Assembly (NCBI GenBank): GCA_001941065.1
Contig: MSHJ01000003.1
Location: forward strand, 62,001-126,000
DNA length: 64,000 nucleotides
DNA from: Alistipes sp. Zagget8
GTDB taxonomy: Bacteria; Bacteroidota; Bacteroidia; Bacteroidales; Rikenellaceae
Direction of reading: 5' to 3'
Below the pieces are notes generated by a model. The model saw nothing but the letters and a program-made list of their open reading frames with translations, was not told the DNA's origin and made no database searches. Both the position numbers and the translations under genes were made by a program. The first letter of the stretch is position 1; every line of letters starts with the position of its first letter. Positions 24,422 to 33,685 of this stretch are shown one piece after another.

Positions 24422-25873
24422 ATGACACCCGCAGCCGTTATTGCCACCGTCCTGGGCTACATAGCCGTCCTGTTCGCCGTTGCGTGGGCTTCGGGCCGCC
24501 GTGCCGACAATGCCGGATTCTTCACCGGCAACCGCCGCACGCCGTGGTACATGGCGGCTTTCGCCATGATCGGTGCCGCGATGTCGGGGGTGACGTTCAT
24601 CTCGGTTCCGGGTTCGGTCGCCGTCGATTCGTTTTCCTACATGCAGATGGTCGCGGGCTTCACGGTGGGGCAGTTCGTCGTGGCCTTCGTGCTGATTCCG
24701 ACGTTCTACCGCCTGAAGGTTGTCTCGCTCTACGAATACCTCGACGACCGCTTCGGCGTTGCCTCGCACCGCACCGGGGCGTGGTTCTTCTTCATCTCCA
24801 AGATGCTGGGGGCCGCGCTGCGGGTCTATGTCGTCTGCGCCGTGATGCAGCTGTTGGTCTTTTCCCACTATGGAATCCCGTTCTGGGCCAACGCCCTGAT
24901 AACGATGCTTTTCGTGTGGCTTTACACCCAGCAGGGCGGCGTGAAGTCGCTGATCTGGACCGACACGCTCAAAACCGTCTGCCTCGTGGCGAGCCTCGTG
25001 CTGTCGATTGTCTTCATCATGCGGGGACTGCATTTTTCGCTGGCCGACACGGTCCGCGAGGTCTCCGCCTCGCCGATGTCGCGGATTTTCTTCTTCGACG
25101 ACCCCGCTTCGGATCGCTATTTCTGGAAGATGTTCGCCGCGGGCATCGTCCTGCTGATTGCCATGACGGGACTCGATCAGGATATGATGCAGCGCAACCT
25201 GAGCTGCGCCACGCCGCGCGACTCGCAGAAAAACATCGTGCTGACGGCCGTGAGCCAGATTTTCGTCATCTTTCTCTTTCTGGTGCTGGGCGTGCTGCTG
25301 TACCTCTACATGGAGCGCAGCGGCCTGACGGCGCCCGCCAAGAGCGACCAGGTCTTTTCGCTGGTCGCCGTCGACGGCGGACTGCCGCTTATCGTTGGCA
25401 TTCTGTTTGTTGTGGGGCTTATTTCAAGTACTTATTCAGCTGCCGGATCGGCCCTGACGGCCCTCACGACCTCCTTCACGGTCGATATACTGGAGGGTAC
25501 GAAACGTTACGGCGAGAACCGCCTCACGCGCCTCCGCAAGGGGGTGCATGTCGTGATGGCGCTGGGCATGGCTGCCGTGATCCTGGCTTTCGAATACTGG
25601 GCCGACGACAGCGTCATCAATCTGGTCTACAAGGTCGCCAGCTATACTTACGGCCCGATTCTGGGCATGTTCGCCTTCGGTATGTTCACGCGCCGCAGGG
25701 TCCGCGACCGCTGGATACCGGTGGTCGCCGTCGCGGCTCCCGTGCTGAGTGCGCTGGTGCAGGGATGGGCCCGCGAGGCGTGGGGCTACCAGATCGGTTT
25801 CGAATTATTGATCTACAATGCCGCATTCACGATGTTCGGCATGTTGCTATTATCAAAACGCAATGAAAAATAG
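24422..25873 (+). CDS. Sodium:solute symporter (SSF family)
   Basis: The 483-residue protein has about 13 hydrophobic segments and the SSF landmarks: NAGFFTGNRRTPWYMAAFAM near the start, GAAMSGVTFISVPG, then TGLDQDMMQRNLS and STYSAAGSALTALTTSF (Na+-site-type Ser/Thr-rich helix). It is predicted to import a small solute such as a sugar, sialic acid or amino acid with sodium across the inner membrane; the ligand is not evident. The downstream amidase gene overlaps its 3' end by 11 bp, so the two are probably co-translated. That hints at import of cell-wall-derived material, which is inference only. Confidence 0.9.
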   Translation: MTPAAVIATVLGYIAVLFAVAWASGRRADNAGFFTGNRRTPWYMAAFAMIGAAMSGVTFISVPGSVAVDSFSYMQMVAGFTVGQFVVAFVLIPTFYRLKVVSLYEYLDDRFGVASHRTGAWFFFISKMLGAALRVYVVCAVMQLLVFSHYGIPFWANALITMLFVWLYTQQGGVKSLIWTDTLKTVCLVASLVLSIVFIMRGLHFSLADTVREVSASPMSRIFFFDDPASDRYFWKMFAAGIVLLIAMTGLDQDMMQRNLSCATPRDSQKNIVLTAVSQIFVIFLFLVLGVLLYLYMERSGLTAPAKSDQVFSLVAVDGGLPLIVGILFVVGLISSTYSAAGSALTALTTSFTVDILEGTKRYGENRLTRLRKGVHVVMALGMAAVILAFEYWADDSVINLVYKVASYTYGPILGMFAFGMFTRRRVRDRWIPVVAVAAPVLSALVQGWAREAWGYQIGFELLIYNAAFTMFGMLLLSKRNEK

Positions 25874-28850
25874 AATTTTATACCTTCTTATATCAATCTT
25901 TGCTTTAAGTAGCGTAACTGCTGCCGAGATCGGAACGGCCACCCGTGCCGAGATTGCCCGGACGCTGTCGCGCATCGTCTCCCGCGAGGTCACGGGCGGT
26001 TATCAGAAAGCCGAGCCGACCTATGTGCGGATTCAGGCCGTGAAGGCTTCGCGCAGCCGGGTGCAGATTTACACGACGGTGGGGTTGTCTTACTATCCCT
26101 TCCGCGAGGACAACGTGCAGGCCTTGCGCGACTCGGTGCGTGCCCTGCTGCCGCAGGAGTTCCGCAAAGCCCGCATCGAACTTTACTCGGACCAGCGCGA
26201 AATCGGCGAACTGGTGCCGCTGGCCTGCCGCAACGCCGCACAGTTGAAGAAGCAGATTGCAAAGCGGCAGATCGTGCCGTTCACCAACCGCTCCGAGCGG
26301 CCGCTCGTGACGCGCCTTTCGGCTGCCGCGACTCCTTTGCAGGGGCTTTCGGGGCGTCATATCGCCCTTTGGCAGAGCCACGGACGCTATTTCGACCAAA
26401 CCGAGAACCGCTGGAAATGGCAGCGTTCGATGCTTTGGCAGACCTGCGAGGACCTCTATACGCAGAGTTACGTGCTGCCGTATCTGGTTCCGATGCTCGA
26501 AAATGCCGGGGCCTGCGTGATGCTGCCGCGTGAACGCGACGTGCAGAAATTCGAGGTGCTGGCCGACAACGACGACGCCCGGCAATATGCGGAAGAAGGG
26601 GCCTGGGAACCCGGCGGTCCGGGTTTCGCACACCTGCGGCAGGTCTACCATACGGGTGAAAACCCGTTCCGTGACGGTACGACGCGCCGCACGCGCACCG
26701 TGACGGGCGACGGTACGGCCCGCGCCGTGTGGCGGGCCGACATCCCCGAACGGGGCGAATATGCGGTCTATGTAAGCTACGAATCGACGCCCGAAAGCGC
26801 CGACGACGCGCACTATACGGTGCATCATCTCGGCGGGGAGACCTCGTTCGCCGTCAACCAGACGATGGGCGGTGGCACGTGGATCTATCTGGGGCGTTTC
26901 TCTTTCGCTCCGGGACACCGCGAGGTCGTGACCCTTTCGAACGGTTCGCGCACGGCCGGGCGCATCCTCTCGGCCGATGGCGTGAAGATCGGCGGCGGCT
27001 ACGGCAACATCGCCCGCACGCCCTGCGACTCGCTGCGCTTGCCCGACACGGAGTATATCGAGGAGACGAGCGGTTATCCCCGTTTCTGCGAGGGTTCCCG
27101 CTACTGGCTCCAATGGGCCGGATTCCCGGAAGAGGTCTACACGCCGAAGCGCAACACCGACGACTACAAGGACGACTATATGTCGCGTGCCCATTGGGTC
27201 AACGCCCTGATGGGCGGTTCGGAGCGTCTGCCCGATTCCGTGGGGCTGCGCATTCCGGTCGATATGGCGCTGGCATTCCACTCGGATGCGGGTGTTCGCG
27301 ACGGCGACGGCATCGTCGGCACGCTGGGCATCTACTACACCCGCGAGAACCGGGGCAAATTCGCCGGCGGGGCGGACCGTTACCGTTCGCGCGACCTGAC
27401 GGACCTCGTGCAGGCGCAGGTCGTCGAGGACATTCGCCGCACGTTCGAACCCGGCTGGCAGCGCCGTGGACTGTGGAACCGCGCCTATTACGAAGCGCGT
27501 GTCCCGGGCGTCCCGACGATGCTGCTGGAGCTGCTCTCACACCAGAATTTCGCCGATATGCGGCTGGGCAGCGATCCGCGTTTCAAATTCCTCGTGAGCC
27601 GCGCTGTCTATAAAGGTATTTTACAGTATATCAGTTCGCAATACGGATTACCTTATGTAGTGCAGCCGCTGCCCGTCGAGGCGTTCGCCGCGGAATTTAC
27701 CGCCGCGGACCATGTGGCGCTGTCGTGGAGTCCGATGATGGACCCGTTGGAAAAGAGCGCCGCGCCGACGGGTTATGTGGTTTATACGCGCGTGGACGAC
27801 GGCGGTTTCGACAATGGCCGGCAGGTCGACAAGCCCTACCTGATCGTCGAACAGCAGCCAGGCCGTATATACAGCTACCGGGTGACGGCGGTGAACGAGG
27901 GCGGCGAGAGTTTCTCGAGCGAGACCCTTGCCGTGTGCCGGATGCCTGATGAAAAAGGCAGGGTGCTGATCGTCAACGGATTCGACCGCGTGAGCGCCCC
28001 GCTGAGCGAGCGTAACGATTCGCTCGCGGGCTTCCGCATGGAGATCGACGGCGGGGTTCCCGACCGGCAGGACATTGCATTCGTCGGGGCGCAGCACGTC
28101 TTCGACCTGGCGCAGGCCCGCTGCAATGTGGACAGCCTGGCCCTCGGGGCCTGCGGGTGCGATTTCGAGACCGACGTGATCGGCGGCAACACCTTCGACT
28201 ACCCGGTCCTGCATGGACGTTCCGCGGCGGCGGCGGGCTACTCCTTCTGTTCGGCGTCGCTGAAAGCCGTTGAACGGGGTGAGGTGGCGCCCGAACAATA
28301 TCCGGTGGTCGATCTGATCCTCGGCAAACAGCGCACGACGACGATCGGCCGTGGCGTGCAGGAACCCGCGTTCGCGACCTTTTCGCCCGAACTTCAGGGT
28401 GTCCTGCGGCGTTATCTGGCCGACGGGGGTGCGTTGTTCGCCTCGGGGGCCTATGTGGTTTCGGACCTCTGGGCCGGGGACGCTCCGGACGAGGGCCGCG
28501 CATTCGCCGAAGAGGTCCTGCACTGCACCCTCGACACGGGTCGCGCCGCCGAGCGCGGCCGGGTGCGGGTCGTGACCTCGCACCGGGATTTCTCGCGCGG
28601 CGAATACCGTTTCAACAACGAATACCGTCCCGACCGATACATCGTCGAGGCGCCCGACGCGCTGAACCCCGCAGGCGAGGGAGCCTTCTCCGTGATGCGC
28701 TACGTCGAGAACGGCCGCACGGCGGGCGTGGCCTGCGAGGCCGAGGGGAGGACCTTCGTCGTGGGATTCCCGTTCGAGTCGATCCTCAGTCGTACGGAAC
28801 GCGACCGGCTGATGCGTGACGCGCTGAAATTTCTGTTACCTGAAAAATAA
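25863..28850 (+). CDS. Secreted N-acetylmuramoyl-L-alanine-amidase-like protein with golvesin-type and Fn3-like domains
   Basis: The 995-residue exported protein has a signal peptide (cleavage near VTAAE). A split Amidase_3-like zinc hydrolase is suggested by IALWQSHGRYF (first His), QTCEDLY (Glu), MALAFHSDAG (second His) and TMLLELLSHQN (Glu). A golvesin/xanthan-lyase CBM-like beta domain is inserted (about 280-385: RAVWRADIPERGEYAVYVSY, GTWIYLGRFSF). A fibronectin-III-like domain follows (about 615-700) and then a long C-terminal domain of unknown role. Cleavage of peptidoglycan or a related polymer in the periplasm is predicted. I chose the ATG at 25863 because it opens the signal peptide; it overlaps the symporter stop. 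Older annotation of relatives as xanthan lyase is probably misleading. Confidence 0.75.
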   Translation: MKNRILYLLISIFALSSVTAAEIGTATRAEIARTLSRIVSREVTGGYQKAEPTYVRIQAVKASRSRVQIYTTVGLSYYPFREDNVQALRDSVRALLPQEFRKARIELYSDQREIGELVPLACRNAAQLKKQIAKRQIVPFTNRSERPLVTRLSAAATPLQGLSGRHIALWQSHGRYFDQTENRWKWQRSMLWQTCEDLYTQSYVLPYLVPMLENAGACVMLPRERDVQKFEVLADNDDARQYAEEGAWEPGGPGFAHLRQVYHTGENPFRDGTTRRTRTVTGDGTARAVWRADIPERGEYAVYVSYESTPESADDAHYTVHHLGGETSFAVNQTMGGGTWIYLGRFSFAPGHREVVTLSNGSRTAGRILSADGVKIGGGYGNIARTPCDSLRLPDTEYIEETSGYPRFCEGSRYWLQWAGFPEEVYTPKRNTDDYKDDYMSRAHWVNALMGGSERLPDSVGLRIPVDMALAFHSDAGVRDGDGIVGTLGIYYTRENRGKFAGGADRYRSRDLTDLVQAQVVEDIRRTFEPGWQRRGLWNRAYYEARVPGVPTMLLELLSHQNFADMRLGSDPRFKFLVSRAVYKGILQYISSQYGLPYVVQPLPVEAFAAEFTAADHVALSWSPMMDPLEKSAAPTGYVVYTRVDDGGFDNGRQVDKPYLIVEQQPGRIYSYRVTAVNEGGESFSSETLAVCRMPDEKGRVLIVNGFDRVSAPLSERNDSLAGFRMEIDGGVPDRQDIAFVGAQHVFDLAQARCNVDSLALGACGCDFETDVIGGNTFDYPVLHGRSAAAAGYSFCSASLKAVERGEVAPEQYPVVDLILGKQRTTTIGRGVQEPAFATFSPELQGVLRRYLADGGALFASGAYVVSDLWAGDAPDEGRAFAEEVLHCTLDTGRAAERGRVRVVTSHRDFSRGEYRFNNEYRPDRYIVEAPDALNPAGEGAFSVMRYVENGRTAGVACEAEGRTFVVGFPFESILSRTERDRLMRDALKFLLPEK

Positions 28851-28856
28851 GTTACG

Positions 28857-29504
28857 ATGGAGATAAAACTGAGACCCGAAACTCCCGCGGATTACCGCGA
28901 GGCGGAGAACGTGACGCGGGAGGCGTTCTGGAACCACTATTCCCCGGGCTGCAACGAACACTACCTGCTGCACGTCATGCGCGGCAGTCCGGCGTTCGTC
29001 CCCGAACTGGATTTCGTCGCGGAGCTCGACGGCCGGATCGTCGGCCATGTCGCCTGCACAAGGGCGTTTGTCGAGGGCGACGACGGTCGCCGACACGAGG
29101 TGCTGTGCCTAGGGCCCGTTTCGGTCCTGCCGGAGTTTCAGCGCCGGGGAATCGGCGGACGGCTGATCGAATGCACCCGCGAGACGGCCCGCGACATGGG
29201 ATTCCGGGCCGTGCTGCTCTACGGCGATCCGGATTACTACCTCTACCAGGGTTTCGTTCCGGCCGAACTGCTGGGCATCCGCACGGCGGACAACATGTAT
29301 GCGATGGCCCTGCATGTCTGCGAACTGTACGACGGGGCGCTTTCGGGCGTTGCGGGGCGTTTTGTCGAGGATGCGATCTTCGACATCGACGAAGCCGCCG
29401 CCGGGGTTTTCGACCGGGAGTTTCCCCCGAAAGAGAAGGTCGCCGGCGTGGGGGCGCAAAAGCGTTTCGAAGAGATCGCCGCTGCGCGTAAGCCCGTCGG
29501 ATGA
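28857..29504 (+). CDS. GNAT-family N-acetyltransferase
   Basis: The 215-residue product has the GNAT fold: a first strand MEIKLRPETPADY, then EVLCLGPVSVLPEFQRRGIGGRLIE carrying the acetyl-CoA pyrophosphate loop (QRRGIG). A later GDPDYYLYQGFVPA stretch is typical of YhbS-like members. The C-terminal 50 residues extend beyond the core. It transfers an acetyl group from acetyl-CoA to an unknown amine. It lies 6 bp after the amidase gene and 33 bp before the YqeY gene, so it is probably in that operon. Confidence 0.88.
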   Translation: MEIKLRPETPADYREAENVTREAFWNHYSPGCNEHYLLHVMRGSPAFVPELDFVAELDGRIVGHVACTRAFVEGDDGRRHEVLCLGPVSVLPEFQRRGIGGRLIECTRETARDMGFRAVLLYGDPDYYLYQGFVPAELLGIRTADNMYAMALHVCELYDGALSGVAGRFVEDAIFDIDEAAAGVFDREFPPKEKVAGVGAQKRFEEIAAARKPVG

Positions 29505-29537
29505 AAAGGATGTTTAATTTCTAAAAATAAGTTAGTT

Positions 29538-29987
29538 ATGTCATTGGAACAGCAAATCTCGACTGGAATCATGGAGGCCATGAAGGCCAAGGATACGGTG
29601 CGCCTGAGCGCACTGCGCAATGCCAAAAAGTATATCATCGAAGCCAAGACCGCGGGTCCGGAAATCGCCGAACTGGCGGATGCCGACGTGCTGAAGATCA
29701 TCTCGAAGCTCGCCAAGCAGGGCACCGACTCGGCGGCGATTTTCGCGGAGCAGAACCGCGAGGACCTGGCGGCCGAGGAACTGGCTCAGGTGGCCGTTTA
29801 CCAGGAGTTTCTACCTAAACAGCTGACTCCCGAGGAGTTGACTGCCGAAGTGAAGGCCGTGATCGCCGAGGTCGGCGCCGCGTCGATGAAGGAGATGGGC
29901 AAAGTGATGGGCGTGGCTTCGAAGAGGCTCGCGGGCCGCGCCGACGGCAAGGACATTTCGGCCAAGGTGAAGGAACTGCTGTCGTAA
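29538..29987 (+). CDS. GatB/YqeY domain protein
   Basis: The 149-residue all-helical protein matches YqeY: SLEQQISTGIMEAMKAKD, RLSALRNAKKYIIEAKT, then VAVYQEFLPKQLTPEEL and GAASMKEMGKVMG. YqeY resembles the tail domain of the GatB amidotransferase subunit and of some glutaminyl-tRNA synthetases, and is thought to bind tRNA. Its exact task is unknown. The stop is followed one base later by the transporter start, so these are co-transcribed. Confidence 0.93.
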   Translation: MSLEQQISTGIMEAMKAKDTVRLSALRNAKKYIIEAKTAGPEIAELADADVLKIISKLAKQGTDSAAIFAEQNREDLAAEELAQVAVYQEFLPKQLTPEELTAEVKAVIAEVGAASMKEMGKVMGVASKRLAGRADGKDISAKVKELLS

Positions 29988-29988
29988 G

Positions 29989-30906
29989 ATGCACCTGACA
30001 GCGCATTCCTTCCGCAACGTGAAGACCATTGCCATGCCTGCGGCCATGGTGGTCGGGGCGTTGCTGTGCCGTCCGATCTCGGCGCTCGAGGCGTGGACGC
30101 ACCAGATGATCACCCCGACGCTGATCTTCCTGATGCTCTTCGTCACCTTTTGCCGCGTGAAGCCCAGCCAGATGAAGCCCTCGATGCTGCATATATGGCT
30201 GCTTCTGTTCCAGACGGCGGTCTGCATCGGGGTTTACCTCGTGCTGCTGCCCCTGAACGCCATTGTGGCGCAGGGAGCGATGATCTGCGTGTTGGCGCCC
30301 GTGGCGATGGCCGCGGTGGTCATCGGCGGCATGCTGGGGGCCAACGTCGCCACGATGGCCACGTACAGCCTGCTGTGCAACATGGCGGTCGCCCTGCTGG
30401 CCCCGGTGATTCTCACCTTCACGGGGACCGGGGCATGCTCGTTCACGCAGATACTGGCCCGCATCGCGCCGCTGCTGGTGATGCCTTTCGCCGCCGCGCA
30501 GTTCTGCCGCTTCGTCTTCCCGAAGGCGGCGCAGTGGGTCGGCGACCACAGCCAGATTTCGTTCTACATGTGGCTGGCGTCGCTGTTGGTGATTATCGGC
30601 CGCACGACGGCCTTTATCATCGACCTGCACGACGCATCGCTCTCCACGGAGCTGTGGCTGGCGTTCGCCGCTCTGGTGATCTGCCTCGTGCAGTTCAAGG
30701 TGGGCCGCATGCTGGGCCGCCGCTACGGCGATCCTGCTGCGGGCGGACAGTCGCTCGGCCAGAAGAACACGGTGCTGGCGGTGTGGATGGCGCAGTCGTT
30801 CCTGAACCCCATTTCGTCGATCGCCCCGACGGCGTATATCGTCTGGCAGAATTTCGTGAACTCCTATCAGATATGGAAAAAGGACAAAGAAAGTCGAATA
30901 AATTGA
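29989..30906 (+). CDS. BASS-type (bile acid:sodium symporter-like) transporter, 3' end rewritten by element 2
   Basis: The 305-residue protein has about nine or ten membrane helices and a layout like bile acid:sodium symporters and related carriers (LEAWTHQMITPTLIFLMLFVTF, VLAPVAMAAVVIGGMLGANVA, LLVMPFAAAQF). The substrate is unknown. The last codons are abnormal. Up to VWQNFVNSYQI the protein matches the original gene, whose displaced 3' end survives at 42252-42311 and encodes IYRHDRGGKR. Here the reading frame instead ends in IWKKDKESRIN, encoded by AT-rich element DNA. Helices are intact, so function is probably kept. Confidence 0.8.
   Translation: MHLTAHSFRNVKTIAMPAAMVVGALLCRPISALEAWTHQMITPTLIFLMLFVTFCRVKPSQMKPSMLHIWLLLFQTAVCIGVYLVLLPLNAIVAQGAMICVLAPVAMAAVVIGGMLGANVATMATYSLLCNMAVALLAPVILTFTGTGACSFTQILARIAPLLVMPFAAAQFCRFVFPKAAQWVGDHSQISFYMWLASLLVIIGRTTAFIIDLHDASLSTELWLAFAALVICLVQFKVGRMLGRRYGDPAAGGQSLGQKNTVLAVWMAQSFLNPISSIAPTAYIVWQNFVNSYQIWKKDKESRIN
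30844..30872. repeat. Left attachment site of element 2
   Basis: These 29 bp match 42252-42280 except for two bases, both at third codon positions of the BASS gene (AAT/AAC, TAT/TAC). Confidence 0.85.
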
Positions 30907-30998
30907 TTGTAAACAACTAATAAGCAATATTTTATATTTATTTGCTCTCTTTTCTCTTGTTTTCGCAGTTTTCCTGTTTTAGCCGATAAATGCCTTTG

Positions 30999-31020
30999 TT
31001 TTGTTGCTATTTTGTTACTC
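30999..31020 (+). repeat. 22-bp terminal direct repeat of element 2, left copy
   Basis: These 22 bp are identical to 42164-42185 (begin TTTTGTTGC, end TTGTTACTC). They lie about 127 bp inside the left att site and are candidate arm-type sites for the recombinase. Confidence 0.8.
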
Positions 31021-31049
31021 AAAAGCCGTGAGATAACAAAACAAATTGC

Positions 31050-31057
31050 TATATTTG
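31050..31057 (+). promoter_or_regulatory. Promoter -7 box for the element 2 recombinase
   Basis: TATATTTG, 27 bp before the ATG at 31085. It lies next to the left 22-bp repeat, so recombinase binding there could repress its own gene. Confidence 0.45.
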
Positions 31058-31084
31058 CCGTTGTATTAAAAACGGAAATAGGGT

Positions 31085-32278
31085 ATGGCGAAGACGAAGC
31101 AAACGGTCAAGTTAAAAGCCCCGGTGCAAATCCGGTTCAAGCAGCTTGCCAACGGCAACCAATCTATCTACTTGGATTATTATACGGGTGATGTCATCCG
31201 TAAGGAGAATTATGTAGGCGGCAAGCGGCAGTACGAGTTTCTGAAACTCTACCTGATTCCGGAGCGGACACGCGAGGATAAGGCGAAGAACGAAGCGACA
31301 CTTGCCCTTGCCAAAGCGATCCAAAGTAAGCGCATCGTGGAGATCCAGAACGATGCGCACGGGTTTCAGAACACGAACAAGTCCAAAGTAAACCTGCTCG
31401 ACTATCTGGAGGGCATCGGGAAACAGTCAGCCGAGCGGGGGAGCGGAAACTATGCGCGAACGGTGCTGAATACCGTCCGTGCGTTGAAGTTGTTTCGGGG
31501 TGATTATATCGCGTTTCGCGATGTCGATAAACAGTTTCTTTCGGAGTTTACCGATTTCCTGCGGCAGATGCCCAAGGCCAGTAAATACGGGGTGCGGAAA
31601 ACCGGAGGCGTGCTGGGGAATAATTCGGTCGTTTCCTATTACGGCACGTTGCGCACGGCGATCAACCGAGCCTATAAAGAGGGTATCATTACGGTCAACC
31701 CTACTAAGGAGTTTGATTTTGCAGATAAAGTGCGGCAAGAGCCGAGCCGCCGGGAGTATCTGACTATCGAGGAGTTGAAGTTGCTGATAGCCACCCCGTG
31801 TCGGCACGAGATCATTAAACAAGCCTTTCTGTTTAGTTGCCTGTGCGGCTTGCGGGTGAGCGACATCCGGAAACTGACATGGAGCGACTTGCAGCAGAGC
31901 GGCGGGCGTGTGCGCATCGAGATCAAAATGCAGAAAACGAAAGAGCCGCTTTACCTGCCGATCTCCGACGAAGCGTTGAAGTGGCTGCCGGAACGCGGCG
32001 AAGCGAAAGACGGTGATATAATCTTTCCGTTGACGCACGAGGGGACGGTAAACGATACCCTGCAACATTGGGCAAAGACCGCGAAAATCACCAAACATAT
32101 CTCTTTCCATGTCGCTCGGCATACCCACGCGACGATGATGTTGACTTTAGGCGCAGATTTATATACAGTAAGTAAATTGCTTGGGCATAAGAATATTGCG
32201 ACCACTCAAATTTATGCCAAGATCGTCGATAAGAAGAAAGAGGAGGCGATCGGGCTGATTCCAAATCTGACAGATTAA
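31085..32278 (+). CDS. Tyrosine recombinase (integrase) of element 2
   Basis: The 397-residue recombinase has an N-terminal arm-binding region, a SAM-like core-binding domain (about 100-205) and a catalytic domain with a full set of residues: Arg257 (CGLRVSD), Lys284 (MQKTKE), His342 and Arg345 (HVARHT), His368 (LLGHKN) and Tyr377 (TQIYAKI). It is therefore a standard enzyme, unlike the element 1 recombinase. It is predicted to join the element to the 3' end of the BASS gene and, probably with the HTH protein at 33396, to excise it. Confidence 0.95.
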   Translation: MAKTKQTVKLKAPVQIRFKQLANGNQSIYLDYYTGDVIRKENYVGGKRQYEFLKLYLIPERTREDKAKNEATLALAKAIQSKRIVEIQNDAHGFQNTNKSKVNLLDYLEGIGKQSAERGSGNYARTVLNTVRALKLFRGDYIAFRDVDKQFLSEFTDFLRQMPKASKYGVRKTGGVLGNNSVVSYYGTLRTAINRAYKEGIITVNPTKEFDFADKVRQEPSRREYLTIEELKLLIATPCRHEIIKQAFLFSCLCGLRVSDIRKLTWSDLQQSGGRVRIEIKMQKTKEPLYLPISDEALKWLPERGEAKDGDIIFPLTHEGTVNDTLQHWAKTAKITKHISFHVARHTHATMMLTLGADLYTVSKLLGHKNIATTQIYAKIVDKKKEEAIGLIPNLTD

Positions 32279-32370
32279 ACTTGTATATGCAACGTGCGGA
32301 CATGTATTCGCACGTTTTTCTTTTTTCATCCGTTTTAGTATCTTTATAGACGGATTAAATCATAAAGACT

Positions 32371-33267
32371 ATGGACGGCATGGAGCTTAAACCGAAATTC
32401 GACGGATTGCAGGAACTTTTCAATCGCTGTATCAATCATGTTTTTCGGGTGCTGACGGATCGTATAACGGCGAAATCCGCCTACCTCGATTGCGAGCAGA
32501 TGCGGGAGTTGGAAAGGCAGGAATACATCCGAACCGCCGACGAGTTGGCACAGTTGTATCTGCGTTATTCCGTATTGTCTGACATTCGGAATTGCTATGC
32601 CGATCCTGCCTTTCTTTGGGAAAGCAGTTTCTTCGAGGCATTGAATCCCGGTGAAAAGAAAAAATACCTTGCGTTTTCGGTTGTATCATTCGACTACTCC
32701 CGCTATGAGCAGGATAATACGGCTTACGATACCGAGTTGCCTTATTTCTCTGCTGTCGTGAAAGCTGTCGTTCTGGAGCGTTATGCCGCTTACCTGCAAG
32801 ACCGGAAATCGGAAGATGCCCCGCAGGAAGAGCCGACAGCGGTTGCACTACGTCCGAAAGCCGTGCCGCCTATCGCGGAAACGGATAATCCGTTTGATTC
32901 TTCATTGACCGATGAACAGATCGCTTTTCTTACCGAGGGCATTAACGACGTTAGGATGTTCAATGTACCGCTAACGGCCGATGATCTGACAGCGATCTTT
33001 GCGGGCAAGCCCCATGCAATCGTGCGGTCGAATAACAACCGCCTTGTCGCTTTCTTTTTTGCCGGATTGAGCGACCGGGGTTTGATAACCCCGAACTGGC
33101 AATCCGTAATCGCTAACTGTAAACTCTTTCTTTCCAAAGACCGAAGCCGTGATAAATACATCAATCAAAGCGACTTATCCTCGGCAACAAACTACATCCG
33201 CGATATAGGTGTAGTGGGAAAATATGCAACCATCGAAAGGTATCTTAAGCAAGTGAAAAAACTTTGA
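32371..33267 (+). CDS. Hypothetical protein of element 2
   Basis: The 298-residue protein has no signal peptide or membrane segment and no family I recognise with certainty. The N-terminal half is helical and charged; the C-terminal half (about 175-298) contains NRLVAFFFAGLSDRGLITPNWQ, FLSKDRSRDKYINQSDLSSA. This resembles the tail of many short Bacteroides mobile-element proteins located beside integrases. It lies 92 bp after the recombinase. ATG 32380 is an alternative start three codons in. A regulatory or excision role is possible but not shown. Confidence 0.65.
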   Translation: MDGMELKPKFDGLQELFNRCINHVFRVLTDRITAKSAYLDCEQMRELERQEYIRTADELAQLYLRYSVLSDIRNCYADPAFLWESSFFEALNPGEKKKYLAFSVVSFDYSRYEQDNTAYDTELPYFSAVVKAVVLERYAAYLQDRKSEDAPQEEPTAVALRPKAVPPIAETDNPFDSSLTDEQIAFLTEGINDVRMFNVPLTADDLTAIFAGKPHAIVRSNNNRLVAFFFAGLSDRGLITPNWQSVIANCKLFLSKDRSRDKYINQSDLSSATNYIRDIGVVGKYATIERYLKQVKKL

Positions 33268-33319
33268 GAATAGGTTGATACCTCAAAGATAGTCAATCCG
33301 CTATCAAGTTTCGCAGCCC

Positions 33320-33327
33320 TACATTTG
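33320..33327 (+). promoter_or_regulatory. Putative promoter for the HTH/RepA/primase operon
   Basis: TACATTTG matches the -7 box, 69 bp before the HTH gene. A short palindrome GTAACTGTTAC lies just downstream. Confidence 0.35.
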
Positions 33328-33395
33328 CCCCCGTAACTGTTACAAGCACACGGAGGGTCGACACTCCATTTGTTTAATTTTAATCTTCTGAATAT

Positions 33396-33683
33396 ATGGA
33401 GAAAAGTATTGAAATGCGGGTTACGGAACTCGAAAATCTGGTTTTACATTCCAAAAACGTACTCAGCTTCGAGGAGGCGAGCCGTTTTCTGAATCTATCC
33501 AAAAGCTACCTGTATAAACTGACATCGGGTAATCTTATTCCCCATTACAAGCCGCAGGGGAAGATGCTCTATTTCGAGAAAACGGAATTGGAGGCATGGT
33601 TGCGTCAGAATCCCATAAGGACACAGGCGCAGACGGAGGCGGAAGCGCAGAAATATGTTCTCGCACGTCCCGCGAGGAAGTAA
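33396..33683 (+). CDS. Excisionase-like helix-turn-helix protein
   Basis: The 95-residue product has an HTH_17/MerR-like winged-helix core: LSFEEASRFLNLSKSYLYKLTSGNLIPHYKPQG, broken here into FEEASRFLNLSKSYLYKL and the wing with YFEKTELEAWL. Such proteins serve as excisionases or regulators of the mobilisation region in Bacteroides elements. It is 2 bp upstream of the RepA-like gene, so it is in the same operon. It probably binds near the element ends or its own promoter. Confidence 0.85.
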   Translation: MEKSIEMRVTELENLVLHSKNVLSFEEASRFLNLSKSYLYKLTSGNLIPHYKPQGKMLYFEKTELEAWLRQNPIRTQAQTEAEAQKYVLARPARK

Positions 33684-33685
33684 CG

